The notes: generated by a model from the letters alone, not told the origin. DNA of 64,000 nucleotides from Bacteroides salyersiae WAL 10018 = DSM 18765 = JCM 12988 (GCF_000381365.1 NZ_KB905468.1:186001-250000), one strand, 5' to 3'. Positions 43,456 through 52,549 are shown, numbered from the stretch's first letter. Numbers and translations are program-made.

Positions 43456-43728
43456 TTATTTCATCATGTCAGTTACATAAGGCAACAATGCCAAGTGACG
43501 TGCTCTCTTCACAGCCTGCGCAATACGACGTTGGAACTTCAAAGAAGTACCAGTAATACGGCGAGGAAGGATTTTTCCCTGTTCATTCAAGAATTTCTTC
43601 AAGAATTCAGGATCTTTGTAGTCGATATAACGGATACCACTTTTTTTGAAACGGCAGTATTTTTTCTTCTTTACGTCTACTGAAGGCGGAGTCAAATATC
43701 TGATTTCTGATTGAACTTGTTGTGCCAT
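43456..43728 (-). CDS. rpsR: Ribosomal protein S18
   Basis: 90 residues. KYCRFKKSGIRYIDYKDPEFLKKFLNEQGKILPRRITGTSLKFQRRIAQAVKRARHLALLPY is the family core. The zinc-type first cysteine is kept (CRFKK), but the remaining Cys ligands are missing, so it is the Zn-independent form. It pairs with S6 in the 30S platform. It is two bases from the rpsF stop and 14 bp before rplI. Confidence 0.97.
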   Translation of the reverse strand: MAQQVQSEIRYLTPPSVDVKKKKYCRFKKSGIRYIDYKDPEFLKKFLNEQGKILPRRITGTSLKFQRRIAQAVKRARHLALLPYVTDMMK

Positions 43729-43730
43729 GA

Positions 43731-44075
43731 TTAATCCTCCTTTTTGCTTGATTTAACACTTCTTCTTTTAGCAGCATACTCTGCAGCGTACTTATCCATC
43801 TTGAAAGTCAAGAAACGGATCACGCGTTCGTCACGACGAAAATTCAGTTCCAACTTGTCGATAACAGTAGGATCTGCATTGAACTCGATCAACTGATAAA
43901 AACCTGTAGACTTCTTCTGGATAGGATAAGCCAACTTCTTCAGTCCCCAGTTCTCTTCATTAATAATCTCAGCCCCTTCAGCCTGAAGAATGCCTTTGAA
44001 TTTTTCTACCGCTTCCTTCATCTGAACATCAGACAAAACGGGAGTTAAAATGAAAACGGTTTCGTATTGATTCAT
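43731..44075 (-). CDS. rpsF: Ribosomal protein S6
   Basis: 114 residues. The ferredoxin-like fold shows YETVFILTPVLSDVQMKEAVEKF, ENWGLKKLAYPIQKKSTGFYQLIEFNAD and RFLTFKMDKY. The C-terminal tail is basic (KRRSVKSSKKED). It is the first gene of the operon, transcribed from a consensus promoter (44124-44154) with a leader of about 42 nt. The leader is too short to judge an S6:S18 autoregulatory site by eye. Confidence 0.97.
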   Translation of the reverse strand: MNQYETVFILTPVLSDVQMKEAVEKFKGILQAEGAEIINEENWGLKKLAYPIQKKSTGFYQLIEFNADPTVIDKLELNFRRDERVIRFLTFKMDKYAAEYAAKRRSVKSSKKED

Positions 44076-44123
44076 ACTCGTTTAATTAAATAAATAATTT
44101 ATTTGATTTAAAAATGCGGGTGC

Positions 44124-44154
44124 AAAGTTAGACATTTTATTTTGAACAACAAAC
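44124..44154 (-). promoter_or_regulatory. Consensus promoter of rpsF-rpsR-rplI
   Basis: Minus-strand TTTG (44154-44151), exactly 19 bp, TAACTTTG (44131-44124): one of the best consensus matches in the window. Confidence 0.8.
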
Positions 44155-44204
44155 ATTTAATCTTTTTTTATACCCGGAAAATAGGATTTATCGAAGAAGC
44201 ATCC

Positions 44205-44212
44205 TACCTTTG
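44205..44212 (+). promoter_or_regulatory. -7 box of the marR-type gene
   Basis: TACCTTTG, 24 bp before the ATG at 44237. Confidence 0.5.
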
Positions 44213-44236
44213 CAAAGTTGTTGAAACAATAATTTC

Positions 44237-44683
44237 ATGATAGAACAGTTTAACTTTGACATCCGACTTATTTTTGCCATTTTGAATGGCAAAGTCTCTG
44301 CTGCTATTAACCGAAAGCTGTACCGTAACTTCCGCCAAGGCGGTTTGGAAATCAGTCCAGAACAATGGACCGTACTCATTTTTCTTTGGGAAAAAGACGG
44401 TGTGACCCAGCAAGAGTTGTGTAATGCAACTTTTAAAGATAAGCCAAGCATGACCCGGCTGATAGACAATATGGAACGTCAGCATCTTGTAGTTCGCATC
44501 TCAGACAAGAAAGACCGCCGTACCAACCTCATCCACTTAACAAAAACCGGTAAGGAACTGGAAGAAAAGGCACGTCTTATAGCCAACCGGACTCTCATGG
44601 AAGCCTTACAAGGTATTACCGTTGAAGAGCTAAGCGTCAGCCAGGAAGTTCTGAGAAAAATATTCTTTAATACCAAAGATTAG
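44237..44683 (+). CDS. MarR family transcriptional regulator
   Basis: 148 residues. The winged helix is at about 45-105: LEISPEQWTVLIFLWEKDGVTQQELCNATFKDKPSMTRLIDNMERQHLVVR, then the wing ISDKKDRRTNLIHLT. MarR dimers usually repress neighbouring efflux or stress genes and respond to small phenolics. The nearest candidate target is the small membrane protein at 44815; a weak hairpin separates them. Confidence 0.87.
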   Translation: MIEQFNFDIRLIFAILNGKVSAAINRKLYRNFRQGGLEISPEQWTVLIFLWEKDGVTQQELCNATFKDKPSMTRLIDNMERQHLVVRISDKKDRRTNLIHLTKTGKELEEKARLIANRTLMEALQGITVEELSVSQEVLRKIFFNTKD

Positions 44684-44700
44684 ATGTTTATAAATATGCA

Positions 44701-44736
44701 AAAACTGACTATTTACACTGAATAATAGTTTTTTTG
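44701..44736 (+). terminator. Weak terminator after the marR-type gene
   Basis: AAAAACT/AGTTTTT and TATT/AATA pairs with an internal loop, followed by a T-run. Confidence 0.45.
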
Positions 44737-44814
44737 CATAAATAATTTCGCCCGTTAAAGAATTATGCTTTAATTTGTGGCTAAGAATAAAATAATCTAT
44801 AAAAATACACACAC

Positions 44815-44991
44815 ATGAAAGGCTTATTAAAGAATTTAGGATTAATATTGATCTTGGCTGGAGTAATCATCTTGATTGCTTGTTCTTTTACTGGCAATGT
44901 AAACAACAATGCCATCTTAGGAACTTCTGTAGTCTTGGTAGTTTTAGGTCTTATCTCTTATATTGTAATCAACAAGAGAATCGCAGATTGA
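44815..44991 (+). CDS. 58-residue membrane protein
   Basis: A short gene: ATG at 44815, stop TGA at 44989. The protein is MKGLLKNLGLILILAGVIIL followed by IACSFTGNVNNNAIL, a second hydrophobic helix, and INKRIAD at the end. Two membrane segments (about 8-23 and 35-51) are joined by a short polar loop; Cys22 sits in the first segment, so a lipobox-like reading is possible but weak. It has its own strong terminator. No function is assigned; the layout resembles small stress- or division-related membrane proteins. Confidence 0.65.
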   Translation: MKGLLKNLGLILILAGVIILIACSFTGNVNNNAILGTSVVLVVLGLISYIVINKRIAD

Positions 44992-45004
44992 TATTAATGG
45001 AAAT

Positions 45005-45040
45005 AAAAAAGTCCGGGAATGAATATTCCCGGACTTTTTT
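45005..45040. terminator. Bidirectional terminator between the 58-residue gene and rprY
   Basis: Perfect 16-bp arms (45005-45020, 45025-45040) with a 4-nt loop and A/T runs on both sides. Confidence 0.88.
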
Positions 45041-45054
45041 ATTTTATCCTCCGT

Positions 45055-45756
45055 TTAGTTTTCAACTTCAGGAGTAATCAGTTTGTACCCTTTTCCGTGA
45101 ATATTGATAATCTCGATAGAGTCATCTTCTTTCAAATGTTTACGCAATTTAGTGATGTATACATCCATACTGCGAGCATTGAAATAGTTATCATCAATCC
45201 AGATAGTCTTTAAAGCGAAATCACGTTGCAAGATTTCATTTGCATGTGCACAAAGCAAACCAAGTAATTCCGATTCTTTTGTAGTCAGTTTCGTTTGCTT
45301 CCCTTCCGAGGCAAGAATTTGTTTCTGTGTATCGAAAGTAAACTTACCGATTTTATAGATATTACTTTCTTTGTTCTTCTTTCCACGCACACGTCTCAAG
45401 ATAGCCTCGATTCTGAAAGTCAGTTCTTCCATACTGAAAGGTTTGGTTATGTAGTCATCCGCACCAATCTTAAAACCTTCCAAAATATCTTCTTTCAGTG
45501 TTTTTGCTGTCAGAAAAATAATAGGAATTTCCGCATTTGCAGCACGTACATCCTGCGCCAATGTAAATCCGTCTTTCTTAGGCATCATTACATCAAACAC
45601 ACACAAATCATACTTATTCTTCAAGAAAGCCTTATAACCAGCTTCTCCATCCGGATACAACTCAGCAGAATAACCTTTTGCCTGTAAATATTCTCTTAAA
45701 AGCATGCCAAGATTCTCGTCATCTTCGCATAATAAAATACGCAGTTTCTCGTCCAT
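45055..45756 (-). CDS. rprY: OmpR-family response regulator, RprY-like
   Basis: 233 residues. The receiver domain (1-120) has the acidic pocket CEDDEN, phospho-acceptor Asp55 in VFDVMMPKKDG, and the switch threonine and lysine (LTAKT, TKPFSMEEL). The C-terminal winged helix (about 135-230) reads ELLGLLCAHANEILQRDFAL and VYITKLRKHLKEDDSI. Its stop lies 14 bp from a strong terminator. The kinase gene is upstream by 4 bp. The pair matches what I recall of the Bacteroides fragilis RprX-RprY system; the symbol rests on that recollection. Confidence 0.85.
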   Translation of the reverse strand: MDEKLRILLCEDDENLGMLLREYLQAKGYSAELYPDGEAGYKAFLKNKYDLCVFDVMMPKKDGFTLAQDVRAANAEIPIIFLTAKTLKEDILEGFKIGADDYITKPFSMEELTFRIEAILRRVRGKKNKESNIYKIGKFTFDTQKQILASEGKQTKLTTKESELLGLLCAHANEILQRDFALKTIWIDDNYFNARSMDVYITKLRKHLKEDDSIEIINIHGKGYKLITPEVEN

Positions 45757-45760
45757 ATCA

Positions 45761-47311
45761 TTAATTTTTTAATAAAGGTAATGCAATAATAAATTTTGTT
45801 CCCACATTCAATTCGCTCTCGGCACGGATAGTTCCCTTATGATCCTGAATAATCTTCTTCACATAGGCTAACCCTAATCCGAATCCTTTTACATCGTGCA
45901 GATTACCTGTATGCACGCGATAGAACTTATCAAATACCTTTTTAAGGTTTTCTTTTTTTATACCGATACCGTTATCCTGTATAGAAATCATCAACTTTCC
46001 CGGTTCATTCCAAGTTCTGACATTTAGCAACAGGTCCTCTTCCGGCTTCTTATACTTCACCGCATTGTCCATCAAATTGAAGATCACATTGGTGATATGC
46101 ATTTCATCTGCAAATATAACAGGATCAGTGGCCTCAAGGTTCGATGTTATCTTACCATTATATCGTTCCACCTTTAAAGTGAAAGTATTTATCACCCCTG
46201 TTATCAACTCGTTCGCATCGATTTCCTTCATCTTAAGCGTTGCTTTCTGCCGGTCGAACATTGACATCTGAAGCACTTTTTCCACTTGGAAACGCAGTCG
46301 CTTCGTCTCATCATTGATCACTCCCGATATATGCTGGAACATCTGTGGAGACTTGCCCACCGCAGGATCTTTCAGCATTTGTGCTGCCAGCGAGATAGTC
46401 GATATCGGCGTCTTAAACTCATGTGTCATATTGTTGATAAAATCGTTCTTCATTTCTGTCAGTTTCTTCTGACGGAAAACAATATACAACGTGAAAATAA
46501 ACGTTATCAACAACACGAAAGTAAATATCATAGATGGAATCATAAAACTCACCGAATCAAAAATATAATCTTTTTTTCCGGGAAAGTGCACTTTTACAAT
46601 ACTCATCTTGGCCGGCGGATCGTTCTGAAAAAGAGGTTGGGTATAAGAGTCCTCGCTTCCTTTCATTTCAAAATCCGCACAACGGTATACTTCTCGTCCA
46701 TCTTTATCGATTACTGTAAAGTGGTAAGGCAATTCTATACCATTATTAAGTAGGGCCGACTTCAAGTAATCATCCAAATCCTTAAATCTTACGCGTTCGC
46801 CTATCGACTTGTCACTGGCACGATAAACCATTTGCAATGCTACTTCGTCAAGCAAAACCCGTTGATACATATAACGATTCTTAACCGCATCGAGCAATGA
46901 CTTCGATGTTTTCGGAATCGTATTTCCACCATGCCTGCGTGAAATCATCATTTTGGGTAACTCCGACGGTTTGTTCGTCATCACTTTCAATTCAAAGTCC
47001 GTCATTATTCTTCCATCCGGTGATTTCACCGTAAAACGTTGCGTCTGCTGAACCAAATCCTCTCCTTGTATAGTAGAAGAAGCTGTCAGTGCTTTCCGTT
47101 CGGCTTCAGAAATATCCTCTCTCAGCCAACGGTCCGTCTCCGCAAATTCCACATCTTTTGATACCTGATACAGACTATTCCGCACAGAATTATCAAATTG
47201 TTCTTTGCGCATCTTTACCATTGCCTCTATATAACTCACTTGCAAGTAAAGTAATCCGAGGAAGGAAAGACCCATTACAATACCTAATATCCAGATTGTT
47301 GACTTTTTCAT
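45761..47311 (-). CDS. rprX: Sensor histidine kinase, RprX-like
   Basis: 516 residues. Two membrane helices (about 4-27 and 255-279) enclose a periplasmic sensor of about 225 residues with no motif I recognise. The H-box NNMTHEFKTPISTISLAAQML has His297. N-box (NLMDNAVKYKKP), G1 (SIQDNGIGIKKE) and G2 (KGFGLGLAYVKKI) follow. It phosphorylates the regulator encoded immediately downstream. A -7 box TAATTTTG lies only 5 nt before the ATG (47324-47317), suggesting a leaderless or very short-leader transcript. Confidence 0.88.
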   Translation of the reverse strand: MKKSTIWILGIVMGLSFLGLLYLQVSYIEAMVKMRKEQFDNSVRNSLYQVSKDVEFAETDRWLREDISEAERKALTASSTIQGEDLVQQTQRFTVKSPDGRIMTDFELKVMTNKPSELPKMMISRRHGGNTIPKTSKSLLDAVKNRYMYQRVLLDEVALQMVYRASDKSIGERVRFKDLDDYLKSALLNNGIELPYHFTVIDKDGREVYRCADFEMKGSEDSYTQPLFQNDPPAKMSIVKVHFPGKKDYIFDSVSFMIPSMIFTFVLLITFIFTLYIVFRQKKLTEMKNDFINNMTHEFKTPISTISLAAQMLKDPAVGKSPQMFQHISGVINDETKRLRFQVEKVLQMSMFDRQKATLKMKEIDANELITGVINTFTLKVERYNGKITSNLEATDPVIFADEMHITNVIFNLMDNAVKYKKPEEDLLLNVRTWNEPGKLMISIQDNGIGIKKENLKKVFDKFYRVHTGNLHDVKGFGLGLAYVKKIIQDHKGTIRAESELNVGTKFIIALPLLKN

Positions 47312-47514
47312 AGCAACAAAATTAACACTCCCTAATTAACACGCCTAACACATTAACCTGTTTTAACCGTACATTCTCGTAAATTAACCGAAAGGCGATA
47401 TTTAGCTCATGTTCTGACGACTATAACAAAACATTCTACCCTTTGGTTTGCAAATTTAATAAAAAATTAAATCTTTCTCTTGAATAATTCCACTTTTCTT
47501 AATCATTGTTAAGT

Positions 47515-47553
47515 AAAAAAGCCGCTTCTCTTTCAAAAGAAAGAAAAGCGGCT
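47515..47553 (-). terminator. Terminator of the EF-G paralogue gene
   Basis: 15-bp arms (47520-47534, 47539-47553; one mismatch), 4-nt loop, T-run on the minus strand. Confidence 0.85.
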
Positions 47554-47576
47554 AAAGCATTATAAACGAATAATAA

Positions 47577-49733
47577 TTACTCCTCTACCTGTTTGGCTTC
47601 GAAGTCCTTAATTAACTTATCCTGTACATCGGAAGGTACCAGTTCGTAACTTGCGAATTTCATAATAAACGAAGCACGCCCACCAGTCAAAGAACTCAAG
47701 GCCGTAGAGTAAGAAGCCATCTCTTTGAGAGGCACTTTAGCTATGAGTTTCTCAAATCCCTTCTCACTGCTCATGCCCATAATCATAGCACGGCGTCCTT
47801 GCAAATCGCCCATTACATCACCCATCTTATCCGACGGAACAAATACTTCCACATCATAAATAGGTTCCAGAATTTTCGGACCGGCATTCTTAAAGGCTTC
47901 ACTAAACGCGTTACGTCCCGCCAGCATAAAAGAAATTTCATTGGAATCTACCGGGTGCATTTTTCCATCATACACAATCACACGTACATCACGGGCATAC
48001 GAACCGGTCAACGGCCCTTGCTCCATGCGTGCCATCACTCCCTTCAAGATAGCAGGTAAAAAACGGGCATCGATAGAACCTCCGACGATACTATTGACAA
48101 AAACCAATTTTCCTCCCCATTCCAATGGTACCTCTTCAGTACCTTTTACATTGATCTTAAATTCCTGCCCGTTAAATTTGTAAGTATCCGGCACAGGCAT
48201 TCCTTCCTTGTATGGTTCAACAATAAGATGTACCTCACCAAACTGGCCTGCACCTCCGGATTGCTTTTTATGGCGATAATCGGCACGGGCAGCCTTGGTT
48301 ATCGTTTCGCGATAAGGTATCTTCGGCTCTTCAAATTTCACCTGAAGTTTTTCATTATTTTCCAGGCGCCATTTCAAAGTACGCAGATGGAATTCTCCCT
48401 GTCCGTGTACAATCGTCTGCTTCAATTCCTTAGACTGCTCAACCACCCAAGTCGGATCTTCTTCACGCATACGGTTTAGAATACTCATCATCTTCTCCAC
48501 ATCAGCCTCATTGACAGGTTTGATGGCACGTGAATATTTCGAGTTGGGATATTTGATAAAATTAAATTTATAATCACAATCCTTACCATCCAGCGTATTA
48601 CCGGTTTTAACATCTTTCAATTTTACAGTAGCTCCGATATCACCGGCTAAAAGTTCCTCCACTTTAATACGATTGGAACCAGCTACCACATAAAGCTGCG
48701 CCATACGCTCTTTTGATCCACGGTCGGCATTAACCAAATCATCGCCTTCGTGCACTTTTCCACTCATTACTTTAAAATAAGACACCTCTCCGATATGAGG
48801 TTCGACACTGGTTTTAAAGAAATAGAGGGAAGTAGGGCCATTAGCATCGGGTGCCACCTCTTTGCCTTCGGTGTTCGTTACTTTAGGCATTTCAGAAACG
48901 AACGGAACAACATTACCCAAAAACTCCATTAAACGGCGTACACCCATATCCTTACCCGCACATACACAGAAGACAGGGAACATTCCACGAGCCGCAAGCC
49001 CTTTACGGATTCCTTCACGCATTTCATCTTCGGTCAATGAATCCTGTTCAAAGAATTTTTCCATCAGTCCCTCATCATTTTCGGCAGCTGCTTCTACAAG
49101 CGCCTTGTGCAATTCCATAGCCTTATCCATTTCTTCGGCCGGAACATCCTCAATGATAGGAGCACCTCCTTCGGGTTTCCATGAATACTTCTTCATCAAC
49201 AGAACATCGATAAGGGCGTTAAAGCCGGGACCTGTAGCAATAGGATACTGGATAGGAACAACTTTTGAGCCATAAGCCTCTCTTAACTGTTCCAAGATAT
49301 TATCATAGTCGCATTTATCATTATCAAGCTGGTTGACAAGGAAAATAACGGGTTTATTCAATTTTTCAGTGTAACGGAAATGATTCTGTGTACCGACTTC
49401 GATGCCATATTGGCCATTAAGAAGAAGAATTGCTGTATCGGTCACATTAAGTGCAGTAACTGTGCCTCCTACAAAGTCGTCCGAACCCGGACAGTCTATC
49501 ATATTCAGCTTTTTATTGTTCCATTCTACATGGAATACGGTAGAGAAAACGGAGTAGCCATACTCTTGTTCAACAGGGAAATAATCACTAACTGTATTTT
49601 TTGCGGCAATTGTTCCGCGACGTTTTATAACACCACTCTCGAAAAGCATTGCTTCCACGAGAGTGGTTTTCCCAGAGCCAGAACTTCCCAATAAGGCGAT
49701 GTTCTTAATTTCGTTAGTCTGATATACCTTCAT
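47577..49733 (-). CDS. fusA2: Elongation factor G paralogue (EF-G2 type, GTPase motifs altered)
   Basis: 718 residues with the full five-domain EF-G layout: GTPase domain (about 1-285), domain II (about 300-390), domains III-V to the end (including the domain IV phrase YRHKKQSGGAGQFGEV). The P-loop is intact (GSSGSGKT, 16-23). Switch II is altered: DCPGSDDF (80-87) replaces DTPGHVDF, so the catalytic histidine is Ser84. Switch I lacks RGITI (YGYSVFS instead), and NKxD is NQLD (134-137). This fits the EF-G2 described in B. thetaiotaomicron, which translocates without GTP hydrolysis and helps in starvation and gut colonisation. It is monocistronic, not in the str operon. Confidence 0.88.
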   Translation of the reverse strand: MKVYQTNEIKNIALLGSSGSGKTTLVEAMLFESGVIKRRGTIAAKNTVSDYFPVEQEYGYSVFSTVFHVEWNNKKLNMIDCPGSDDFVGGTVTALNVTDTAILLLNGQYGIEVGTQNHFRYTEKLNKPVIFLVNQLDNDKCDYDNILEQLREAYGSKVVPIQYPIATGPGFNALIDVLLMKKYSWKPEGGAPIIEDVPAEEMDKAMELHKALVEAAAENDEGLMEKFFEQDSLTEDEMREGIRKGLAARGMFPVFCVCAGKDMGVRRLMEFLGNVVPFVSEMPKVTNTEGKEVAPDANGPTSLYFFKTSVEPHIGEVSYFKVMSGKVHEGDDLVNADRGSKERMAQLYVVAGSNRIKVEELLAGDIGATVKLKDVKTGNTLDGKDCDYKFNFIKYPNSKYSRAIKPVNEADVEKMMSILNRMREEDPTWVVEQSKELKQTIVHGQGEFHLRTLKWRLENNEKLQVKFEEPKIPYRETITKAARADYRHKKQSGGAGQFGEVHLIVEPYKEGMPVPDTYKFNGQEFKINVKGTEEVPLEWGGKLVFVNSIVGGSIDARFLPAILKGVMARMEQGPLTGSYARDVRVIVYDGKMHPVDSNEISFMLAGRNAFSEAFKNAGPKILEPIYDVEVFVPSDKMGDVMGDLQGRRAMIMGMSSEKGFEKLIAKVPLKEMASYSTALSSLTGGRASFIMKFASYELVPSDVQDKLIKDFEAKQVEE

Positions 49734-49836
49734 AATATATAAGATTTAAATGAATTACTCAGTATGTTCTCGCATACCATTATTTTAGTGTGGCGCAAAT
49801 TAGGAATTAATAAGGGGAAAAGCAACAAAGAGCACT

Positions 49837-49863
49837 GTGTTACTAAACAATGTTATGTAACAC
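49837..49863. promoter_or_regulatory. Palindrome GTGTTAC-N13-GTAACAC upstream of fusA2
   Basis: Perfect 7-bp arms. Downstream toward fusA2 is a -7-like TAATTTG (49802-49796, minus), one base shorter than consensus. The palindrome centre is about 60 bp before the inferred start, an activator-like position. Confidence 0.4.
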
Positions 49864-49937
49864 GTTATGGAAATAAACAAAACGGGAAGAAACTGTTCGC
49901 AGAGTAAAAAAGGTTAAATGCCGAACGACCACTTTTT

Positions 49938-49965
49938 GTAGAGGTGCATGGCATACAACCTCTAC
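49938..49965. other. Hairpin downstream of the GH2 gene
   Basis: GTAGAGGT/ACCTCTAC (49938-49945, 49958-49965), 12-nt loop. There is no T-run on either strand, so it is not a clear terminator. It may protect the 3' end of the GH2 transcript. Confidence 0.4.
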
Positions 49966-50000
49966 GAAGGATGTGAAATTTAAACAGGCATTCAATTATC

Positions 50001-52493
50001 CTATTTTGTCGCAATTTCAGTTTGTATTTCCTTAAGCCAGGGGGATGTGAATTTTACTTTTATTATTCCTTCTGCTCCGGAAGCCTGTATATATGCCAGC
50101 AACCGTCCATGAAACACACGCTGAACGTGATCTGTATAATCTCCCATATCAGAGTTATTACTCGCTTCCAATCCCAAAAGCCGTGCAGGGCCAACTATAT
50201 GACACGTTATTTCATCATCTGAAATCATCACCGGAATACCCTCTTCATCTACCACCTCTAAACTTACCTGAGCCAGCCCCTTATCTTTGGATATAACATT
50301 ATTCTGATGTACAATTTTCAATGCATAAGGCCGGCCTGAAGATTGTATCGCATGACGTATGACTTCATTGCCATTAACATCCAGCCCTATCACCTCCAAT
50401 CTACCAGACTCAAAAGGAATATCCCAATAGATAATTCCCGTATTATCATCATAATCTTTTGTTTGGCCGACAATTTTATTATTCAATTCCAATCTGGCTT
50501 TTGCAGCATTCGTGTAACAAACCACACGAACAGACTGTCCGACAATATAATTCCAGATGGGCCACGCATCCATAGAAGGCGTCTTCTCGATATAACCGCT
50601 TCCGCTATTCAATGCCTCCAACCCAGACCAAACATCTTTCATCAAACTCCCGCTTCTCATTCCCGGAGTGGGATAAGTTCCAATATAAGCCATCGGTTTT
50701 GTCGACCAAAGTGCCTGACGAAAATAACCGCGCGGTTTGATCTCTCCACTAAAATCCAAAAGCCCCGAATAGAATCCACGCGAAGGCCATCTGCCGGATT
50801 CCCCCAAATAGTCGATACCAGTCCACAAAAATTGCCCCAATATGTGTTCTTTATCCCTAACCGCTCTCCATGCTTCCATATCGTGCCGGTTTTCACTTCC
50901 ATAAATCACACGACCGGGATATTTTAAATGATCTGAATCATACCGGCTTTCCGTATAGTTATATCCGGCAATATCCAAAGCACCGGGATATTCCGTTTCG
51001 TTAGACATCGCTACTCCGGCCAAACCAGCAGTAACAGGACGAGAAATATCATACTGTTTTACTACTTTTACAAGCCTTTTCGCTATATCCCCAAGACGCA
51101 TCGCGTCGGGTGCATCTTTTTTATAACCGCCATACATGGCCTGAGTAAAACCTCCATCTCCATCAAGTATGGGATGCGAATAAGGATCGTTCGGATAATC
51201 AACCTCATTTCCTATGCTCCATGCAAATACAGATGCGTGATTTCTGTCACGTTGTACCATATCGGCAAGATCTTTCTCACCCCACTCCCGAAAGAAATCG
51301 TATGAACCTTGAAATCCGGGTACGCCTACGTTCCAGCCTTCTATCCACTTACGTTTAGGAAACTCCCATTCATCATAAGCCTCATTCAAAACCAGAAGCC
51401 CCAATTCATCACATAAATCATATAAATCGGGAGCTTGCGGATTGTGGCTCGTACGAATGGCATTACAACCGATCTCTTTCAGATTCAGTAACCTTTTCCT
51501 CCAAACGTCCCGTGGAACAACCGTTCCTAAAGTTCCGGCATCATGATGAATGCACACTCCTTTCATTTTCATCCAGTTGCCATTGAGTGCGAATCCTCTA
51601 TCAGGGTCGAAAGTGAAAGATCGTAAACCGGCTTTGGCCACTGTTTCACCAATGATTTCTCCATTTTTAGAAACAGTGGTTTTCAGTTGATAAAGATTGG
51701 GATGGTCGATATCCCAAAGTCGAGGGGCATTTACTTTTAAATCAGACCGGATCTTTTCACTCAGACCGGATTGTATGGATAATTTCCCAGATTTCCTTGC
51801 CACCGTATTTCCTTCAGTATCAATCAATTCATTGTTTACAGTTACAGTAGAATTTACGTCCGACTCGTTCTCTACTTCCACTTCGACATGAAGAACAGCT
51901 TGTTTTTCTGCTACCGACTTCGGATAAGTATATACTCCCCATTGAGCAATATGCACAGGATTGGCCTCCACCAAATAGACGTTCCGGTAAATACCAGATC
52001 CGGTGTACCAGCGAGAATCAGCCCGCCGACTATGATCTACCTTAACCGTAAGCATGTTATCCGAATCATACTTTACATAAGAGGTAATATCATACATAAA
52101 AGAAATATAACCATTCGGACGTTTACCCAATAAGTGTCCGTTAATGTAGACCTCACTCCTGTTGTACACACCTTCAAAATATACATAAAGCTTTTTACCC
52201 TTTAATTCATCTGCTATTTTTAATTTTTTCTTATACCAGCCGGTTCCTCCGGGAAGATATCCCGTACAACTGGCTAATGTAGGACTCAATTGTCCTCGCA
52301 CACTCCAATCATGCGGCAAGTCAACTTTTAACCAATTCTGATTTGCGTCAGGAAGCTCCGGAGAATCATTTAAGATGAACTGCCAATCGTCCGTTATTAA
52401 TTCTTTTTTTCCAAACATCGGATCGGCAAATAGATCATCAGATAGAAATATTGATAGAACTATCAATATCAATGCACTTAATTTTCTTTTCAT
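50001..52493 (-). CDS. Glycoside hydrolase family 2 (beta-galactosidase-like), secreted
   Basis: 830 residues with a signal peptide (about 1-23, ending LFADP). The sugar-binding domain begins VDLPHDWSVRGQ (58-69), then GGTGWYKKKL. The (beta/alpha)8 barrel has GVCIHHDAGTLG, RTSHNPQAPDLYDLCDELG, the acid/base in SWSIGNEVDYPND (Glu430) and the nucleophile in VIYGSENRHD (Glu534). C-terminal domains include a DUF4982-like segment. Specificity in GH2 varies; beta-galactosidase fits the neighbouring GH30. It is the second enzyme of the operon with an intercistronic hairpin (52513-52545) upstream. Confidence 0.9.
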   Translation of the reverse strand: MKRKLSALILIVLSIFLSDDLFADPMFGKKELITDDWQFILNDSPELPDANQNWLKVDLPHDWSVRGQLSPTLASCTGYLPGGTGWYKKKLKIADELKGKKLYVYFEGVYNRSEVYINGHLLGKRPNGYISFMYDITSYVKYDSDNMLTVKVDHSRRADSRWYTGSGIYRNVYLVEANPVHIAQWGVYTYPKSVAEKQAVLHVEVEVENESDVNSTVTVNNELIDTEGNTVARKSGKLSIQSGLSEKIRSDLKVNAPRLWDIDHPNLYQLKTTVSKNGEIIGETVAKAGLRSFTFDPDRGFALNGNWMKMKGVCIHHDAGTLGTVVPRDVWRKRLLNLKEIGCNAIRTSHNPQAPDLYDLCDELGLLVLNEAYDEWEFPKRKWIEGWNVGVPGFQGSYDFFREWGEKDLADMVQRDRNHASVFAWSIGNEVDYPNDPYSHPILDGDGGFTQAMYGGYKKDAPDAMRLGDIAKRLVKVVKQYDISRPVTAGLAGVAMSNETEYPGALDIAGYNYTESRYDSDHLKYPGRVIYGSENRHDMEAWRAVRDKEHILGQFLWTGIDYLGESGRWPSRGFYSGLLDFSGEIKPRGYFRQALWSTKPMAYIGTYPTPGMRSGSLMKDVWSGLEALNSGSGYIEKTPSMDAWPIWNYIVGQSVRVVCYTNAAKARLELNNKIVGQTKDYDDNTGIIYWDIPFESGRLEVIGLDVNGNEVIRHAIQSSGRPYALKIVHQNNVISKDKGLAQVSLEVVDEEGIPVMISDDEITCHIVGPARLLGLEASNNSDMGDYTDHVQRVFHGRLLAYIQASGAEGIIKVKFTSPWLKEIQTEIATK

Positions 52494-52512
52494 ACCTATT
52501 GTTTTTGTGTCT

Positions 52513-52545
52513 AAAGATGCGGTTTCTTTTTAAAACCGCATCTTT
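52513..52545 (-). other. Intercistronic hairpin between GH30 and GH2
   Basis: AAAGATGCGGTTT/AAACCGCATCTTT (52513-52525, 52533-52545), perfect 13-bp arms. No U-run follows on the minus strand, so partial attenuation or RNA stabilisation is more likely than termination. Confidence 0.6.
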
Positions 52546-52549
52546 AAAA

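Noticed and set aside
47577..49733. tet(M/Q)-type ribosome protection gene
   Set aside because: Domain layout is EF-G-like, and the altered GTPase residues fit EF-G2; ribosome-protection proteins normally keep DTPGH.
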